Below, piece after piece: positions 7,266-15,262 of a stretch of 32,801 nt of DNA (the stretch's first letter is position 1; each line of letters opens with the position of its first letter). Below the pieces are notes generated by a model that was not told the origin of the DNA, searched no databases, and saw only the letters and a list, made by a program, of their open reading frames with translations. The stretch lies in contig NEUS01000040.1 of the NCBI GenBank assembly GCA_002288455.1, positions 1 through 32,801 on the forward strand, given 5' to 3'. This DNA comes from Opitutia bacterium Tous-C1TDCM (lineage in GTDB: Bacteria; Verrucomicrobiota; Verrucomicrobiia; Opitutales; Opitutaceae). A program made the translations under genes and the position numbers.

Positions 7266-7793
7266 ATGAAGGCCCTCTTCCTCGACCGCGACGGCACGAT
7301 CATTTTCGACAAACACTACCTGTCCGATCCGGCCGGCGTGGAACTCATCCCCGGCGTCGCCGCCGCCCTCGCCCGCGCGCAGGCGCTCGGCTTCCGGCTC
7401 TTCCTGTTTACCAACCAGTCCGGCATCGCCCGCGGACTTTACACGCTCGACGACGTCCACCGTTGCAACCGGCGCATGGAAGAATTGCTCGGCCTGCCCC
7501 CGCCGATCTTCGCCGACATCTGCATCGCCACCGAAGGCCCGGACGAACCGGCCGTTTACCGGAAACCGTCGCCCCGCTTCATCCTCGAAAGCCTCGCCCG
7601 CCACGCGCTCGATCCGCAGCAATGCTGGATGGTCGGCGACCGCGAGGGCGACATCGACGCCGGCCACAATGCCGGCATCCGCGCCGCCGCCGTCTGCACC
7701 GGCAAACACGACGCCGCCGGCTGGGCCGCGCTCGATCGCCCCGGGCTGCCCGTGTTTCCGTCCCTGGTTGAATTTGTCGCCGGCCTGACCTGA
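7266..7793 (+). CDS. gmhB: HAD phosphatase, GmhB-like (heptose 1,7-bisphosphate 7-phosphatase)
   Basis: A 175-residue HAD-family, HisB/GmhB-type phosphatase. Motif I FLDRDGT gives the nucleophile Asp and acid Asp, motif II is TNQSGIARG, motif III is YRKPSP, and motif IV is MVGDREGDIDAG. Next to the heptose kinase, it should remove the 7-phosphate from heptose 1,7-bisphosphate. It departs from E. coli GmhB in the substrate-specificity loop: the CxH...CxC zinc site is missing and the sequence reads ICIATEGPDEPAVYRKP. Histidinol-phosphatase or another sugar bisphosphatase activity is therefore possible. Genomic neighbourhood favours heptose. Confidence 0.82.
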   Translation: MKALFLDRDGTIIFDKHYLSDPAGVELIPGVAAALARAQALGFRLFLFTNQSGIARGLYTLDDVHRCNRRMEELLGLPPPIFADICIATEGPDEPAVYRKPSPRFILESLARHALDPQQCWMVGDREGDIDAGHNAGIRAAAVCTGKHDAAGWAALDRPGLPVFPSLVEFVAGLT

Positions 7794-7800
7794 CTGCGCG

Positions 7801-8628
7801 ATGCCCGAACTCGCCGAAGTCGAATTCTACCGCAAACGCTGGCACCTCGCCGCCCAAGGCGAACGCGTCGTCGCCCTCCACACCCACGACACGAAGAAAC
7901 TGCTCCGCCGCCTCGACTTGCCCGCCCTGCGCCGCGGTTTGGTTGGCGCCGTTTTCCAGGATTCCGTCGCCGCCGCGAAGCAGATGCTCTTCCGCTTCGG
8001 CGATGACAGTTGGCTCGGCATCCATCTCGGCATGAGCGGCGAGCTCAGCGTCGCCCCGCCCGACCACGTCCCGCGCAAGCACGACCACCTCGTCCTCTGC
8101 ACCGCCCGGCACGCCTTGGTCTTTTCGGATCCGCGCATGTTCGGCCGGTTGGAATTCCACCGCGGGCCCGACGCGCCCGCCTGGTGGACGAAAATCGCGC
8201 CCGCCCTGCTCTCCCGCGAATTCACCGTCGAGGCCGTCGCCGCCTTTTTGCAGCGCCGCCGCCGCGCGCCGATCAAGGCCGTCCTGCTGATGCAGGAACA
8301 GTTTCCCGGTATCGGCAACTGGATGGCCGACGAAGTCCTCTGGCGCGCCGCGATCCATCCGCGCCGCCTCGCCGGCTCGCTCCGGCCCGCGGAGGTGCGC
8401 ACGCTCTGGCGCGAATGCCGCCGGGTCGCGCGGATCGCGCTCGATGCCATCGCCGGCCGGGGCCGGTCTTTGCCCGCCGACCTCAACGTCGGCATCCCGA
8501 AGTCCTGGCTTTTTCTGCATCGCTGGCGCCCCGGCGGTATCTGCCCGCGCACGCGCACACCCCTCGCCTACGCCACCATCGGCGGCCGCACGACCTGCTG
8601 GTCGCCCGCCCGCCAGCGCCTGCGATGA
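7801..8628 (+). CDS. Fpg/Nei-family DNA glycosylase with degenerate zinc finger
   Basis: A 275-residue base-excision repair enzyme. MPELAEVE supplies the N-terminal Pro2 nucleophile and Glu3, and Lys60 (AAAKQMLF) matches the Fpg active-site lysine. IHLGMSGEL and [11 protein letters not shown] are core strands. The helix-two-turn-helix is intact ([16 protein letters not shown]). The C-terminal finger keeps its shape and tail ([12 protein letters not shown]), but three of the four zinc cysteines are replaced (CPRT for CxxC; SPAR for CPxC). It should excise oxidised purines or pyrimidines and nick abasic sites. Whether it is Fpg (MutM) or Nei cannot be decided. Its TGA overlaps the tlyA ATG. Confidence 0.88.
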   Translation: MPELAEVEFYRKRWHLAAQGERVVALHTHDTKKLLRRLDLPALRRGLVGAVFQDSVAAAKQMLFRFGDDSWLGIHLGMSGELSVAPPDHVPRKHDHLVLCTARHALVFSDPRMFGRLEFHRGPDAPAWWTKIAPALLSREFTVEAVAAFLQRRRRAPIKAVLLMQEQFPGIGNWMADEVLWRAAIHPRRLAGSLRPAEVRTLWRECRRVARIALDAIAGRGRSLPADLNVGIPKSWLFLHRWRPGGICPRTRTPLAYATIGGRTTCWSPARQRLR

Positions 8629-9404
8629 AGAAAATCCGCCTCGACGAACTGCTCGTGCTCCGCGGCCTCGCCGAGTCCCGCGCGCAGGCCAAGGCTCTCG
8701 TCATGAGCGGCCGCGTCCGCCACGGCACCGAGCGCCTCGACAAACCGGGCAAGGACTACGCCCCCGACACCGACCTCGCCGTCGACCAGCCGCCGCGCTT
8801 CGTCAGTCGCGGCGGGGAGAAACTCTCCGCTGCGCTCGCCCGCTTCGCCCTCGATGTCCGCGGTGCGCACGTTCTCGACGTCGGTGCTTCCACCGGCGGC
8901 TTCACCGACTGCGTGCTCCAGGCCGGCGCCGCCGACGTCGTGTGCGTCGATGTCGGCCGCGCCCAATTGCACGCGCGCCTGCGCGCCGATCCGCGCGTGA
9001 CCAATTTCGAAAAGCTCAACGCGCGCTTTCTCACCGCCGCCGATTTGCCGCGGGCCGACTACGATCTGGTCGTGATGGATCTCTCCTTCATCTCGCTCAA
9101 AACGGTGCTGCCCGCGGTTTGGCCCCTCGTGCGCGGCGGCGGCCGGCTCGTCGCGCTCGTGAAGCCGCAGTTCGAGGCCGGCAAGGCCGAGGTCGACAAG
9201 GGCCGCGGCGTCATCCGCGACCCCGCCGTGCAGGACGCCACGCTGGCCGCGGTGCGCGACTTTGCCCTCGCGCACCTGCCCGGCGCCGTTTTGCTCGGCA
9301 CCCTCGACTCGCCTATCGCCGGTGCCGACGGCAACCGCGAGTTTCTCCTCGGGCTCAGGCAATCCGGGAATAAAGGCTCGGAGCCCGCCGCCAATCCTGC
9401 TTGA
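8625..9404 (+). CDS. tlyA: TlyA-family rRNA 2'-O-methyltransferase
   Basis: A 259-residue protein. The N-terminal S4 RNA-binding domain ([21 protein letters not shown]...VMSGRV, residues 4-60) is followed by [11 protein letters not shown] and an FtsJ-type SAM methyltransferase fold. Motif I is [14 protein letters not shown] near 87. [12 protein letters not shown] gives the catalytic Asp region, and [12 protein letters not shown] gives the catalytic Lys. GRGVIRDP and GADGNREF are conserved late blocks of TlyA. Known members methylate C1409 of 16S and C1920 of 23S rRNA. The ATGA overlap with the glycosylase gene shows translational coupling, and nadK follows. Confidence 0.92.
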   Translation: MKKIRLDELLVLRGLAESRAQAKALVMSGRVRHGTERLDKPGKDYAPDTDLAVDQPPRFVSRGGEKLSAALARFALDVRGAHVLDVGASTGGFTDCVLQAGAADVVCVDVGRAQLHARLRADPRVTNFEKLNARFLTAADLPRADYDLVVMDLSFISLKTVLPAVWPLVRGGGRLVALVKPQFEAGKAEVDKGRGVIRDPAVQDATLAAVRDFALAHLPGAVLLGTLDSPIAGADGNREFLLGLRQSGNKGSEPAANPA

Positions 9405-9430
9405 TCGTGCTCCCCATGGCCGGCCTACCG

Positions 9431-10270
9431 ATGAAGCCCATCCGCAAGCTCGCGATCGTTGTCAACGAGGACAAACCCGGCGCGCCCGAACTCGCCCGCG
9501 ATCTCTGCCAAATCGCCGCCGCCGCCGGCGTGCGGTGCAAGCAGACGACCCGCTTTCCCGTCGCCCGCGGCTACCTCCGCGGCATGGATGCCTGCTGTGT
9601 CATCGGCGGCGACGGCACCCTCCTCGGCGTCGCCCGCGAATCCGTCCGCGAACAGGTGCCTCTCATCGGCGTCAACCGCGGCAGCCTCGGCTTTCTCACG
9701 ACGTTCTCCGCCGACGAGGTCCGCAGCCAATTCGCCCGCGTGCTCGGCGGCGAATTCCGCCTCGACCGCCGCACGATGCTCGCCTGCTCGACGCGCCCGG
9801 GCTCCGAGGACCTCGCCCTGAACGATGTCCTCATCAAGGCGGAGGTGAACTCGCGGCTCGTCCGCCTCGAGGTTTTTGCCGACGGCGAGCTCGTCACGGA
9901 TTACACCTGCGACGGTCTGATTTTTTCCACGCCGACCGGATCGACCGCCTACAATCTTTCCGCCGGCGGACCGATCATGCACCCGTCGGCGGGCGTGATC
10001 GCGATGACGCCGATCTGTCCCCACACGCTGAGCAACCGCTCGATCATTTTCCGCGATCACGTGAAGCTCCGCGTCTTCAACCGTTCCGCCGACTCGCGTC
10101 TGCTGGTGGCGATGGACGGCCAGCGCAACCTGAAGGTCGGCAGCAGTTCGCCGGTCGAGATCTCGATCGCGAAACTCCGCCTGCCGCTCGCGCAACGCCC
10201 CGACTATTCCCACTTCTCCGTCGTGCGCACCAAGCTCAAGTGGAGCGGCGGCTTCGTCGAGCGACGCTGA
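9431..10270 (+). CDS. nadK: NAD kinase
   Basis: A 279-residue protein. ATG 9431 is preferred because KPIRKLAIVVN is the first strand of the family. ATG 9416 and TTG 9401 (overlapping the tlyA stop) are in frame. The GGDGT phosphate-binding motif is in CCVIGGDGTLLG near residue 61, NDV in LALNDVLIK, and the nucleotide-binding block STPTGSTAYNLSAGGPI near 174. It phosphorylates NAD to NADP in the cytoplasm. It is the last gene of the aminopeptidase-rfaE1-gmhB-fpg-tlyA-nadK operon. The tlyA-nadK pairing is also seen in other bacteria. Confidence 0.93.
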   Translation: MKPIRKLAIVVNEDKPGAPELARDLCQIAAAAGVRCKQTTRFPVARGYLRGMDACCVIGGDGTLLGVARESVREQVPLIGVNRGSLGFLTTFSADEVRSQFARVLGGEFRLDRRTMLACSTRPGSEDLALNDVLIKAEVNSRLVRLEVFADGELVTDYTCDGLIFSTPTGSTAYNLSAGGPIMHPSAGVIAMTPICPHTLSNRSIIFRDHVKLRVFNRSADSRLLVAMDGQRNLKVGSSSPVEISIAKLRLPLAQRPDYSHFSVVRTKLKWSGGFVERR

Positions 10271-10304
10271 AGCGCACGCCGGTCCGCGCCCTGTCCCCGG
10301 CACG

Positions 10305-10334
10305 AAAAAACCCCGGCCCTTGCGGACCGGGGTT
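10305..10334 (-). terminator. intrinsic terminator of the EF-hand gene
   Basis: AACCCCGG (10309-10316) pairs with CCGGGGTT (10327-10334) around a 10-base loop. On the minus strand the stem is followed by a T run (complement of A 10305-10310), so it terminates the EF-hand gene ending at 10360. On the plus strand no T run follows, so nadK is less well served. Confidence 0.8.
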
Positions 10335-10359
10335 CAAAGTTGGTCAAGCAAGCGTCTGC

Positions 10360-10611
10360 TTACTTGTTCTTCTTGGCGTCTTTCGCAGCCTTGGCCTTGG
10401 CCATGTCGGACTTGCGGACCGCATCCTCGTCGGCGTCGATCTTGCCGTTGGCGTTCTTGTCGTACTTCTTCAGGTCGGCTTCCATCTTCTTCTTCTTCTT
10501 TTCAGCCTTGGCGGCATCGTCGTCGGCGGCGCGGGCCACCGGGGCGGCGAAGGCGAAAGCGAGAGCCAGCACGCTGGCGATCAGGGTAAGTTTAGAGGCA
10601 GTGTTTTTCAT
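10360..10611 (-). CDS. small exported EF-hand protein
   Basis: An 83-residue protein. The ATG at 10611 gives an ideal signal peptide ending at AAPVARA. The mature part is about 55 residues. It starts with a Lys-rich helix (AEKKKKKMEADLKKYD) and carries one canonical EF-hand loop, DKNANGKIDADE, with D1, N3, N5, D9 and E12 ligands in place. It ends in another Lys/Ala helix. A single EF-hand suggests dimer formation or a simple Ca2+ sensor or buffer in the periplasm or outside the cell. The upstream minus-strand gene ends about 50 bases away and a terminator follows. No partner can be named. Confidence 0.82.
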   Translation of the reverse strand: MKNTASKLTLIASVLALAFAFAAPVARAADDDAAKAEKKKKKMEADLKKYDKNANGKIDADEDAVRKSDMAKAKAAKDAKKNK

Positions 10612-10660
10612 AGGGCGCGTGGAAACTGCGAGATCACCGGACAAAAATCCAGTCCGTTAA

Positions 10661-11467
10661 TTACAATAAATACAGCAGCTCGGCCCGGACGGATTCGAGC
10701 CGTTTGTAGGCCGCCAGATCCGCTGGCATCGTGGCCAGCGCCCGCTTCAATCCCGGCCCGCCCCCGCCTCTCACCACGTCGTCAAGCCGGTAATTTGCGA
10801 TGCGGATCGCAAACACGATCCCTGCCCCGCTGGGTAATGCCGCGAGCATCTGGTGCTCCACCCGCAACCACAGTCGATCCAGGCCGACCGGTCGCGCCGG
10901 GGCCGGCAACTGCCGGGCGGGGTGCAGGTTAAGTTCCTCGGTGGCCGCGATACCCCAGTTGTCCCGCAGGAACGCGAGCCCCGGCCGCATCTTGCCCAGA
11001 AACGAACGGATCGGCGATCCGAGCGCCGCATTCAGTCCCGGCACCGGAGCATGAATGAAATCGATGGTTTCCCCGATTTTTTCCTCCAGCGCCCAGCCGG
11101 TCGGGAAACAAAGGACACCCGCCGCCAGCCGGAAATCTCCGGCCGCATCCGGGGCCAGGAAAAGCAGGTCGGCCTCGCAGCCCGTCCCCAACCGCCACAG
11201 GTCGGCGCGCAATTTCGGCTCCGCGGCCGGCTCCGGCCAAGCGGCCTTCGCCGCCGGCCACTGCTCGGCGAATTCCCGGATCAGCGCCTCGCCGGCCGGC
11301 AGCACCCGTGCGTACCGGTCCGGATCTTCCGCCAACCAGCGCGCCCGCTCGCGCCGCACCGCGCCGGTCGGATCAAGAGGCCGGAAAAAATCCTCCGGCC
11401 GACCCCGCCGCAACGTCAGGTGCAGCCGGAAATCCTCGTCCGGGAGGAGTTCGGCCAACGGAATCAT
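10661..11467 (-). CDS. DUF3445 / heme-dependent oxidative N-demethylase-like protein
   Basis: A 268-residue protein. ATG 11467 (MIPLAELLPDEDFRL) is chosen; the longer frame is shadow. The sequence matches the DUF3445 (HODM alpha-subunit-like) family pattern. Landmarks are a DLLFLAPDAAG...LAAGVLCFPTGWALEEKIG core, IHAPVPGLN, NWGIAATEELNLHP, and the closing LWLRVEHQMLAALPSGAGIVFAIRI. Characterised relatives demethylate dimethylamine with heme and a PAS-like fold, but no partner subunits are adjacent, so the substrate is unknown. It lies 19 bases downstream of the M16 peptidase gene on the same strand and is probably co-transcribed with it. Confidence 0.78.
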   Translation of the reverse strand: MIPLAELLPDEDFRLHLTLRRGRPEDFFRPLDPTGAVRRERARWLAEDPDRYARVLPAGEALIREFAEQWPAAKAAWPEPAAEPKLRADLWRLGTGCEADLLFLAPDAAGDFRLAAGVLCFPTGWALEEKIGETIDFIHAPVPGLNAALGSPIRSFLGKMRPGLAFLRDNWGIAATEELNLHPARQLPAPARPVGLDRLWLRVEHQMLAALPSGAGIVFAIRIANYRLDDVVRGGGGPGLKRALATMPADLAAYKRLESVRAELLYLL

Positions 11468-11486
11468 GCCCACGCCCGAGTCGGCC

Positions 11487-14060
11487 TCAGGGCCGGACCA
11501 CCAGTTGCATCCGCCGCGCCGCGTCGAAATGCCGCGCCGCAAACGCCGCGAGATCGGCGATCGTCACGGCCTCGATCCGCCCGTCGTAATTTTTCCAGTC
11601 GTTGACCGACTGGCCCTGCAACGCGTTCAACCCCGCCTGCATCGCGCGCGCGGAATTGGTCTGGAGGCTTTGCCGCCGCGCCGCCTTGAGCCGCGCGTGG
11701 CACCGCGCCAGTTCCACCGGCTCGATTCCGCCCGCCCGCATCCGCGCGATCTCCGCGTCGATTTCCGCCAGCACCTCGTTTTCTTTGCCCGGCTGCGTGC
11801 CGGCGAAGAAATAGAACATCCCCGCGTCGAGCCCGGTCACGCGCCCCGAACGGACAAAGTACGCCAAGCCTTTTTCTTCGCGCACCCGCTCGAACAGCCG
11901 CGAAGCCATACCGCTGAAGATCTCGTCGGCGACTTCCCCGACATAGAAATCCGCGCTGTGCACCGTCGGCCCGGCAAAGGCCTGCATCACCACCGCCTGC
12001 TCGCGCGGCTCCTGCTCGACCCACGAACCGCACGCCGCCGGCAGGTTTTCCGGCGCCGGGGGCGGCGGAAACGCGAGCGGCTTTCCGGCCGGGATCCGTT
12101 GCAAAAAGGCCCGCAACTTCGGCGCCAACTTCGCCGGGTCGAAATCGCCCGCGACCGCCAGCACCACATTCGGCCCCACGCACAGCCGGCGGTGCAGCGC
12201 CTTCAATTCGGCCGGCGTCAGCGCCTTCAGCCCCGCCGCGTCGCCCTGCGCGTCGAGCGCCAGCGGATGGCCGCCGAAGAACCGGGCCCGCCCCCGTTTG
12301 CGCGTGAGTTGCACGACATCGTCGTCGTCCTGCAGCAGCGCCGCGACCTGCGCATCGCGCTCGAGCGCAAACGCCGCCGGCTTGAACGCGGGCGCCAGCA
12401 CGGCATCCGCCAATATCTCCAGCGCCCGGTCGAAATCGGGCGGCAGCACTTCCGCCACGAGGCCGAGGCTGTTGTTGCCCGAAAACGGGAAAAACGAGCC
12501 GCCGACTTCCTCGATCCGCTGCGCCACCGCGGCCGCGCTGCGCCGCCGCGTGTCCTTCGTCAGCATCGTCGCCAGGAGCCCGGTGGCGCCGCGCCGGCCC
12601 GGGGTTTCGAACAGCGGCCCGCCTTGCATCAGCAGGCGGAGATGCAAATTCGGCAGACGCCGGTCCGGCTGCAGCAGGAGCCGCGCGCCGTTGGGCAAAC
12701 GGGTCTCCGTGAAATCGGGCCGGCCCGCGGCGGCCGCGGCCGTCGCCGCCGTCGCCGCGGCCGTCGCCGCCGGATTGAGCGAAACCTCGATCTGGCGCGC
12801 CGCCGGCAGGTAAGTCCGGAGCGCCCGGACGAGATCGGCCGGCCGCACGCGGCGCACCTCCTCGAAAAACGTCCGGCTGTGGTCGAGATCGCCCACCACC
12901 ACCTCGGCCACGCCAAGCCGCGAGGCCTGCCCGCTCATCGTCTTGCGCGAGTTGATTTCGCCGACCACCAGTTGGCGCACCGCCTTGCGCAGCTGCGCCG
13001 CCGCAAATCCCCGGCGCAGGCAACGCGCCAGCGCCGCGTGGATCGCCGCGGCCGCCGCCTCCCGCTTGCCGGCATCGCAGGTGTAGGAAATGCAGAATAA
13101 CCCCGTCGTGCCCGGATTCCAGCTCGAGGCGTCGATCGCGTGCACCAGTCCGGCGCGCTCGCGGATTTCCTGCCAGAGCACGGAGCTGTCGCCGTTGCCC
13201 AGCACCATCGAGAGCAGATCGAGCACCGGCGCGTCCGCGTGCGCCAGCCCCGGAATGGGCCACGCCAGAACCGCGCGCGTCGCTTCCACCTCCTCGAACC
13301 GGTGTTCCCGGCGCGGGGCCAGCTGCGGCGGCTCCTCCGGCACGAGGACCGGCGCCAGCCGGACCCGCGGCGCGGTCCCGAAGTGCCGCTCGACGTCCGC
13401 CCGCACGGCGGCCGGATCGATGTCGCCGACAATCACCACGACAAGGTTGTTGGGCACGTATCGGGCCCGATAGTACGCCAGCAGGTCCTCGCGCGAGACC
13501 GCGGCGAACACGTCGCGGTGCCCGATGATCGGTTGCCGGTAGGGATGCTCGCGGAACGCCGTCGCGAAGAGCGCGTCCCAGAGCCGGTTGTCCGGATCGT
13601 CGCGGGTCATCGCGATCTCGCGGAGGATGACGTCCTTCTCCTTCGCGACTTCGTCCGCCGGCAGCGTCGAGTTCAGCACCGCATCGGCCAGGATATCGAC
13701 GGCCACGCCCGTGTGCTCGCTCGGCAAGTCGATGTAATAGACCGTGCGGTCGAAGGTCGTGTACGCGTTGATGTAGCCGCCGTGGGCCTGCACCGTCGCG
13801 CTGATTTCGCGGCCGGCGCGCCGCGCGGTCCCCTTGAACAGCATGTGCTCGAGGTAGTGCGAAAGCCCGGCGCCGAGGAAATCGCCTTCGTGCTGGCTGC
13901 CGGTTTTCACCCAGACCTGCACCGAAGCGAGCGCCGCCGACGGGTCGCGTTTCACCAGCAGCGTGAGGCCGTTGGCCAAAATCGTCCGCTCGGCCGGCTC
14001 GCGCCAGAATGTATCCAGCAAACGGAGATCGGCGGCGACGGCGGCGGAGGGTTTCGACAT
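11487..14060 (-). CDS. double-domain M16 zinc metallopeptidase
   Basis: An 857-residue protein (ATG 14060; ATG 14105 is an in-frame alternative). The N-terminal M16 unit has the inverted zinc motif H68-Y-L-E71-H72, with the third ligand E148 in EKDVILREIAM, exactly 77 residues after E71. The second M16 unit starts after an Ala/Thr-only linker (about residues 450-466). It has GATGLLATML in place of HxxEH, so it is catalytically dead but keeps the closing-domain role (RVREEKGLAYFV block). No signal peptide is obvious from ATG 14060, so it may be cytoplasmic or use another route. Family members degrade short peptides inside a clam-shell chamber. It probably forms an operon with the Minf_1886 gene upstream and the DUF3445 gene downstream. 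Confidence 0.9.
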   Translation of the reverse strand: MSKPSAAVAADLRLLDTFWREPAERTILANGLTLLVKRDPSAALASVQVWVKTGSQHEGDFLGAGLSHYLEHMLFKGTARRAGREISATVQAHGGYINAYTTFDRTVYYIDLPSEHTGVAVDILADAVLNSTLPADEVAKEKDVILREIAMTRDDPDNRLWDALFATAFREHPYRQPIIGHRDVFAAVSREDLLAYYRARYVPNNLVVVIVGDIDPAAVRADVERHFGTAPRVRLAPVLVPEEPPQLAPRREHRFEEVEATRAVLAWPIPGLAHADAPVLDLLSMVLGNGDSSVLWQEIRERAGLVHAIDASSWNPGTTGLFCISYTCDAGKREAAAAAIHAALARCLRRGFAAAQLRKAVRQLVVGEINSRKTMSGQASRLGVAEVVVGDLDHSRTFFEEVRRVRPADLVRALRTYLPAARQIEVSLNPAATAAATAATAAAAAGRPDFTETRLPNGARLLLQPDRRLPNLHLRLLMQGGPLFETPGRRGATGLLATMLTKDTRRRSAAAVAQRIEEVGGSFFPFSGNNSLGLVAEVLPPDFDRALEILADAVLAPAFKPAAFALERDAQVAALLQDDDDVVQLTRKRGRARFFGGHPLALDAQGDAAGLKALTPAELKALHRRLCVGPNVVLAVAGDFDPAKLAPKLRAFLQRIPAGKPLAFPPPPAPENLPAACGSWVEQEPREQAVVMQAFAGPTVHSADFYVGEVADEIFSGMASRLFERVREEKGLAYFVRSGRVTGLDAGMFYFFAGTQPGKENEVLAEIDAEIARMRAGGIEPVELARCHARLKAARRQSLQTNSARAMQAGLNALQGQSVNDWKNYDGRIEAVTIADLAAFAARHFDAARRMQLVVRP

Positions 14061-14142
14061 GAAGGGGTAGAGTTGCCGCAGGGGCCGGCCCGACGTCGAC
14101 GCCAAAAGCGCGGCGCACCGGGGCCGCCGCCGGTCGGCCGGT

Positions 14143-14574
14143 TCAGGCCGCGCCGAACGTTTCGGGGGTGCTCCGTGAACGCCGCGCCGGCTGGAACGGC
14201 TTCACGAACGCCTCCTCGAAATCGAAGCGATCGGCGAAATCCTCGCGACGATCGTTCTCGGTTTTCGAAAACACATTGTACTCGATCAGATTGAACACGA
14301 TGTCGCCGAAATCGCGGCACTGTTGCACGCCCCAGGTGTTGAGCACCGTCTTCGCCAGGGGCCCGAATTGATCGAGCGCGTAAACCCTCAACCCATCGAG
14401 CAACTCCGGGCCGGAGACGTGCCGGGACCGCTCGGCACGCGCGGCATCCTTTTTCTTCAACTCCTTCACCGTGTGGTCCAGACCTAGCCGTACGAAATCA
14501 TACGCCTTCCGGTCGAACCGGGGATCCTCTTTGCAAATCAATGCCACAATCTCGCTAAAGTCCGGGTTTTGCAT
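14143..14574 (-). CDS. Minf_1886 family protein (Verrucomicrobia/Planctomycetes-restricted)
   Basis: A 143-residue cytoplasmic protein. It matches the small family known by its Methylacidiphilum member (Minf_1886): an N-terminal FSEIVALICKEDPRFDRKAYDFV block, then HVSGPELLDGLRVYALDQFG, and the hallmark WGVQQCRDFGDIVFNLIE. It ends in an acidic FDFEEAFVKPF and a loose basic tail. Function is unknown, but its restricted spread makes it a good taxonomic marker for this window. It begins a minus-strand unit (with M16 and DUF3445 downstream) and is divergent from the Fur-family gene. The intergenic Fur-type operator may therefore serve both. Confidence 0.82.
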   Translation of the reverse strand: MQNPDFSEIVALICKEDPRFDRKAYDFVRLGLDHTVKELKKKDAARAERSRHVSGPELLDGLRVYALDQFGPLAKTVLNTWGVQQCRDFGDIVFNLIEYNVFSKTENDRREDFADRFDFEEAFVKPFQPARRSRSTPETFGAA

Positions 14575-14650
14575 GAGCGCTGGCCGAAGTTGGCACAGCG
14601 TTTGACGCGGTGCAATCCCCCGAATGGCCGCAGAACCCCCTGAGTGTTAA

Positions 14651-14665
14651 TGCTAATGATTATTA
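14651..14665. promoter_or_regulatory. Fur/PerR-type 7-1-7 operator
   Basis: TGCTAAT-G-ATTATTA is a near-palindrome around a TAATGATTA core. It agrees with the Fur 7-1-7 consensus TGATAATnATTATCA at 12 of 14 positions and the PerR box at 11 of 14. It lies in a conspicuous AT-rich island of an otherwise GC-rich window, 45 bases before the chosen start of the Fur-family gene and about 75 bases before the divergent Minf_1886 start. Autoregulation is likely. Confidence 0.65.
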
Positions 14666-14710
14666 TCTGGAATTTTCCCTATGCGGCGTCATTTTTTTGT
14701 AAAAACCGCA

Positions 14711-15244
14711 ATGATCTCCTCTACCGCGACTCACCACCCGCTGGCCGGGAATTCCCAAAACAGCGCCAAAGCGCCAACCGCTGTCGAACTCGCCACGGCC
14801 CGGCTCAAGTCGGCCGGTCTGCGCATCACACAACCTCGCCTCGCGATTATCGCCGCTCTCAGCCGACGGGAACAGCCGACGACCATCGAGCAAATCCACG
14901 AGGATGTCGGGGCCGGCAATTGCGACCTCGTCACTGTCTATCGCTGCATGGCGGCCTTCGAAGAAATCGGCCTCGTGCGCCGGGCCTTCTTCCACAACGG
15001 CACCGCCCTCTACGAGATCAACCTCGGGCAGCCCGCGCGTTACCACGTCGTCTGCAAGACCACGAATCGCGTGGAAGAACTCGATCCCGCCGTCTCCGAC
15101 GAGCTCCGTCGCGCCATCGAAGTGGTCCAGGAAGGTCTCCGGGCCCGCGGCTTCGCCGAGGTCGGCCACATCGTGGAATTCTTCGGGGTCGCCCCCCAGG
15201 CCGGTCGCATCCAAGTTGCGCCGGTGGTCACGGCCGCCCGCTGA
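14711..15244 (+). CDS. Fur-family transcriptional regulator
   Basis: A 177-residue protein from ATG 14711; ATG 14681 is in frame but would sit only 15 bases from the operator. The winged helix is clear: ATARLKSAGLRITQPRLAIIAAL, TTIEQIHEDVG and the recognition helix DLVTVYRCMAAFEEIGLV. The dimerisation half has RYHVVCKTTNRVEEL and GHIVEFFG. The structural-zinc cysteine pairs typical of many Fur/PerR proteins are absent: CKTT replaces the first CxxC and there is no C-terminal pair. The HHxH sensor cluster is reduced to RYH. It could sense iron, manganese, zinc or peroxide. The convergent superoxide dismutase next door hints at an oxidative-stress or metal role. Confidence 0.85.
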   Translation: MISSTATHHPLAGNSQNSAKAPTAVELATARLKSAGLRITQPRLAIIAALSRREQPTTIEQIHEDVGAGNCDLVTVYRCMAAFEEIGLVRRAFFHNGTALYEINLGQPARYHVVCKTTNRVEELDPAVSDELRRAIEVVQEGLRARGFAEVGHIVEFFGVAPQAGRIQVAPVVTAAR

Positions 15245-15262
15245 CCTTCCTGCCTCTTTCCC

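Noticed and set aside
11464-14118. Alternative minus-strand frame parallel to the M16 peptidase
   Set aside because: Gly/Ala/Arg-rich with no HxxEH motif. The frame 11487-14060 carries the full zinc site.
14602-14630. TTGACG at 14602 considered as a -35 element for the Fur-family gene
   Set aside because: No -10-like hexamer at 16-18 bp spacing. The TATTAT at 14661 lacks a matching -35, so no promoter was called.
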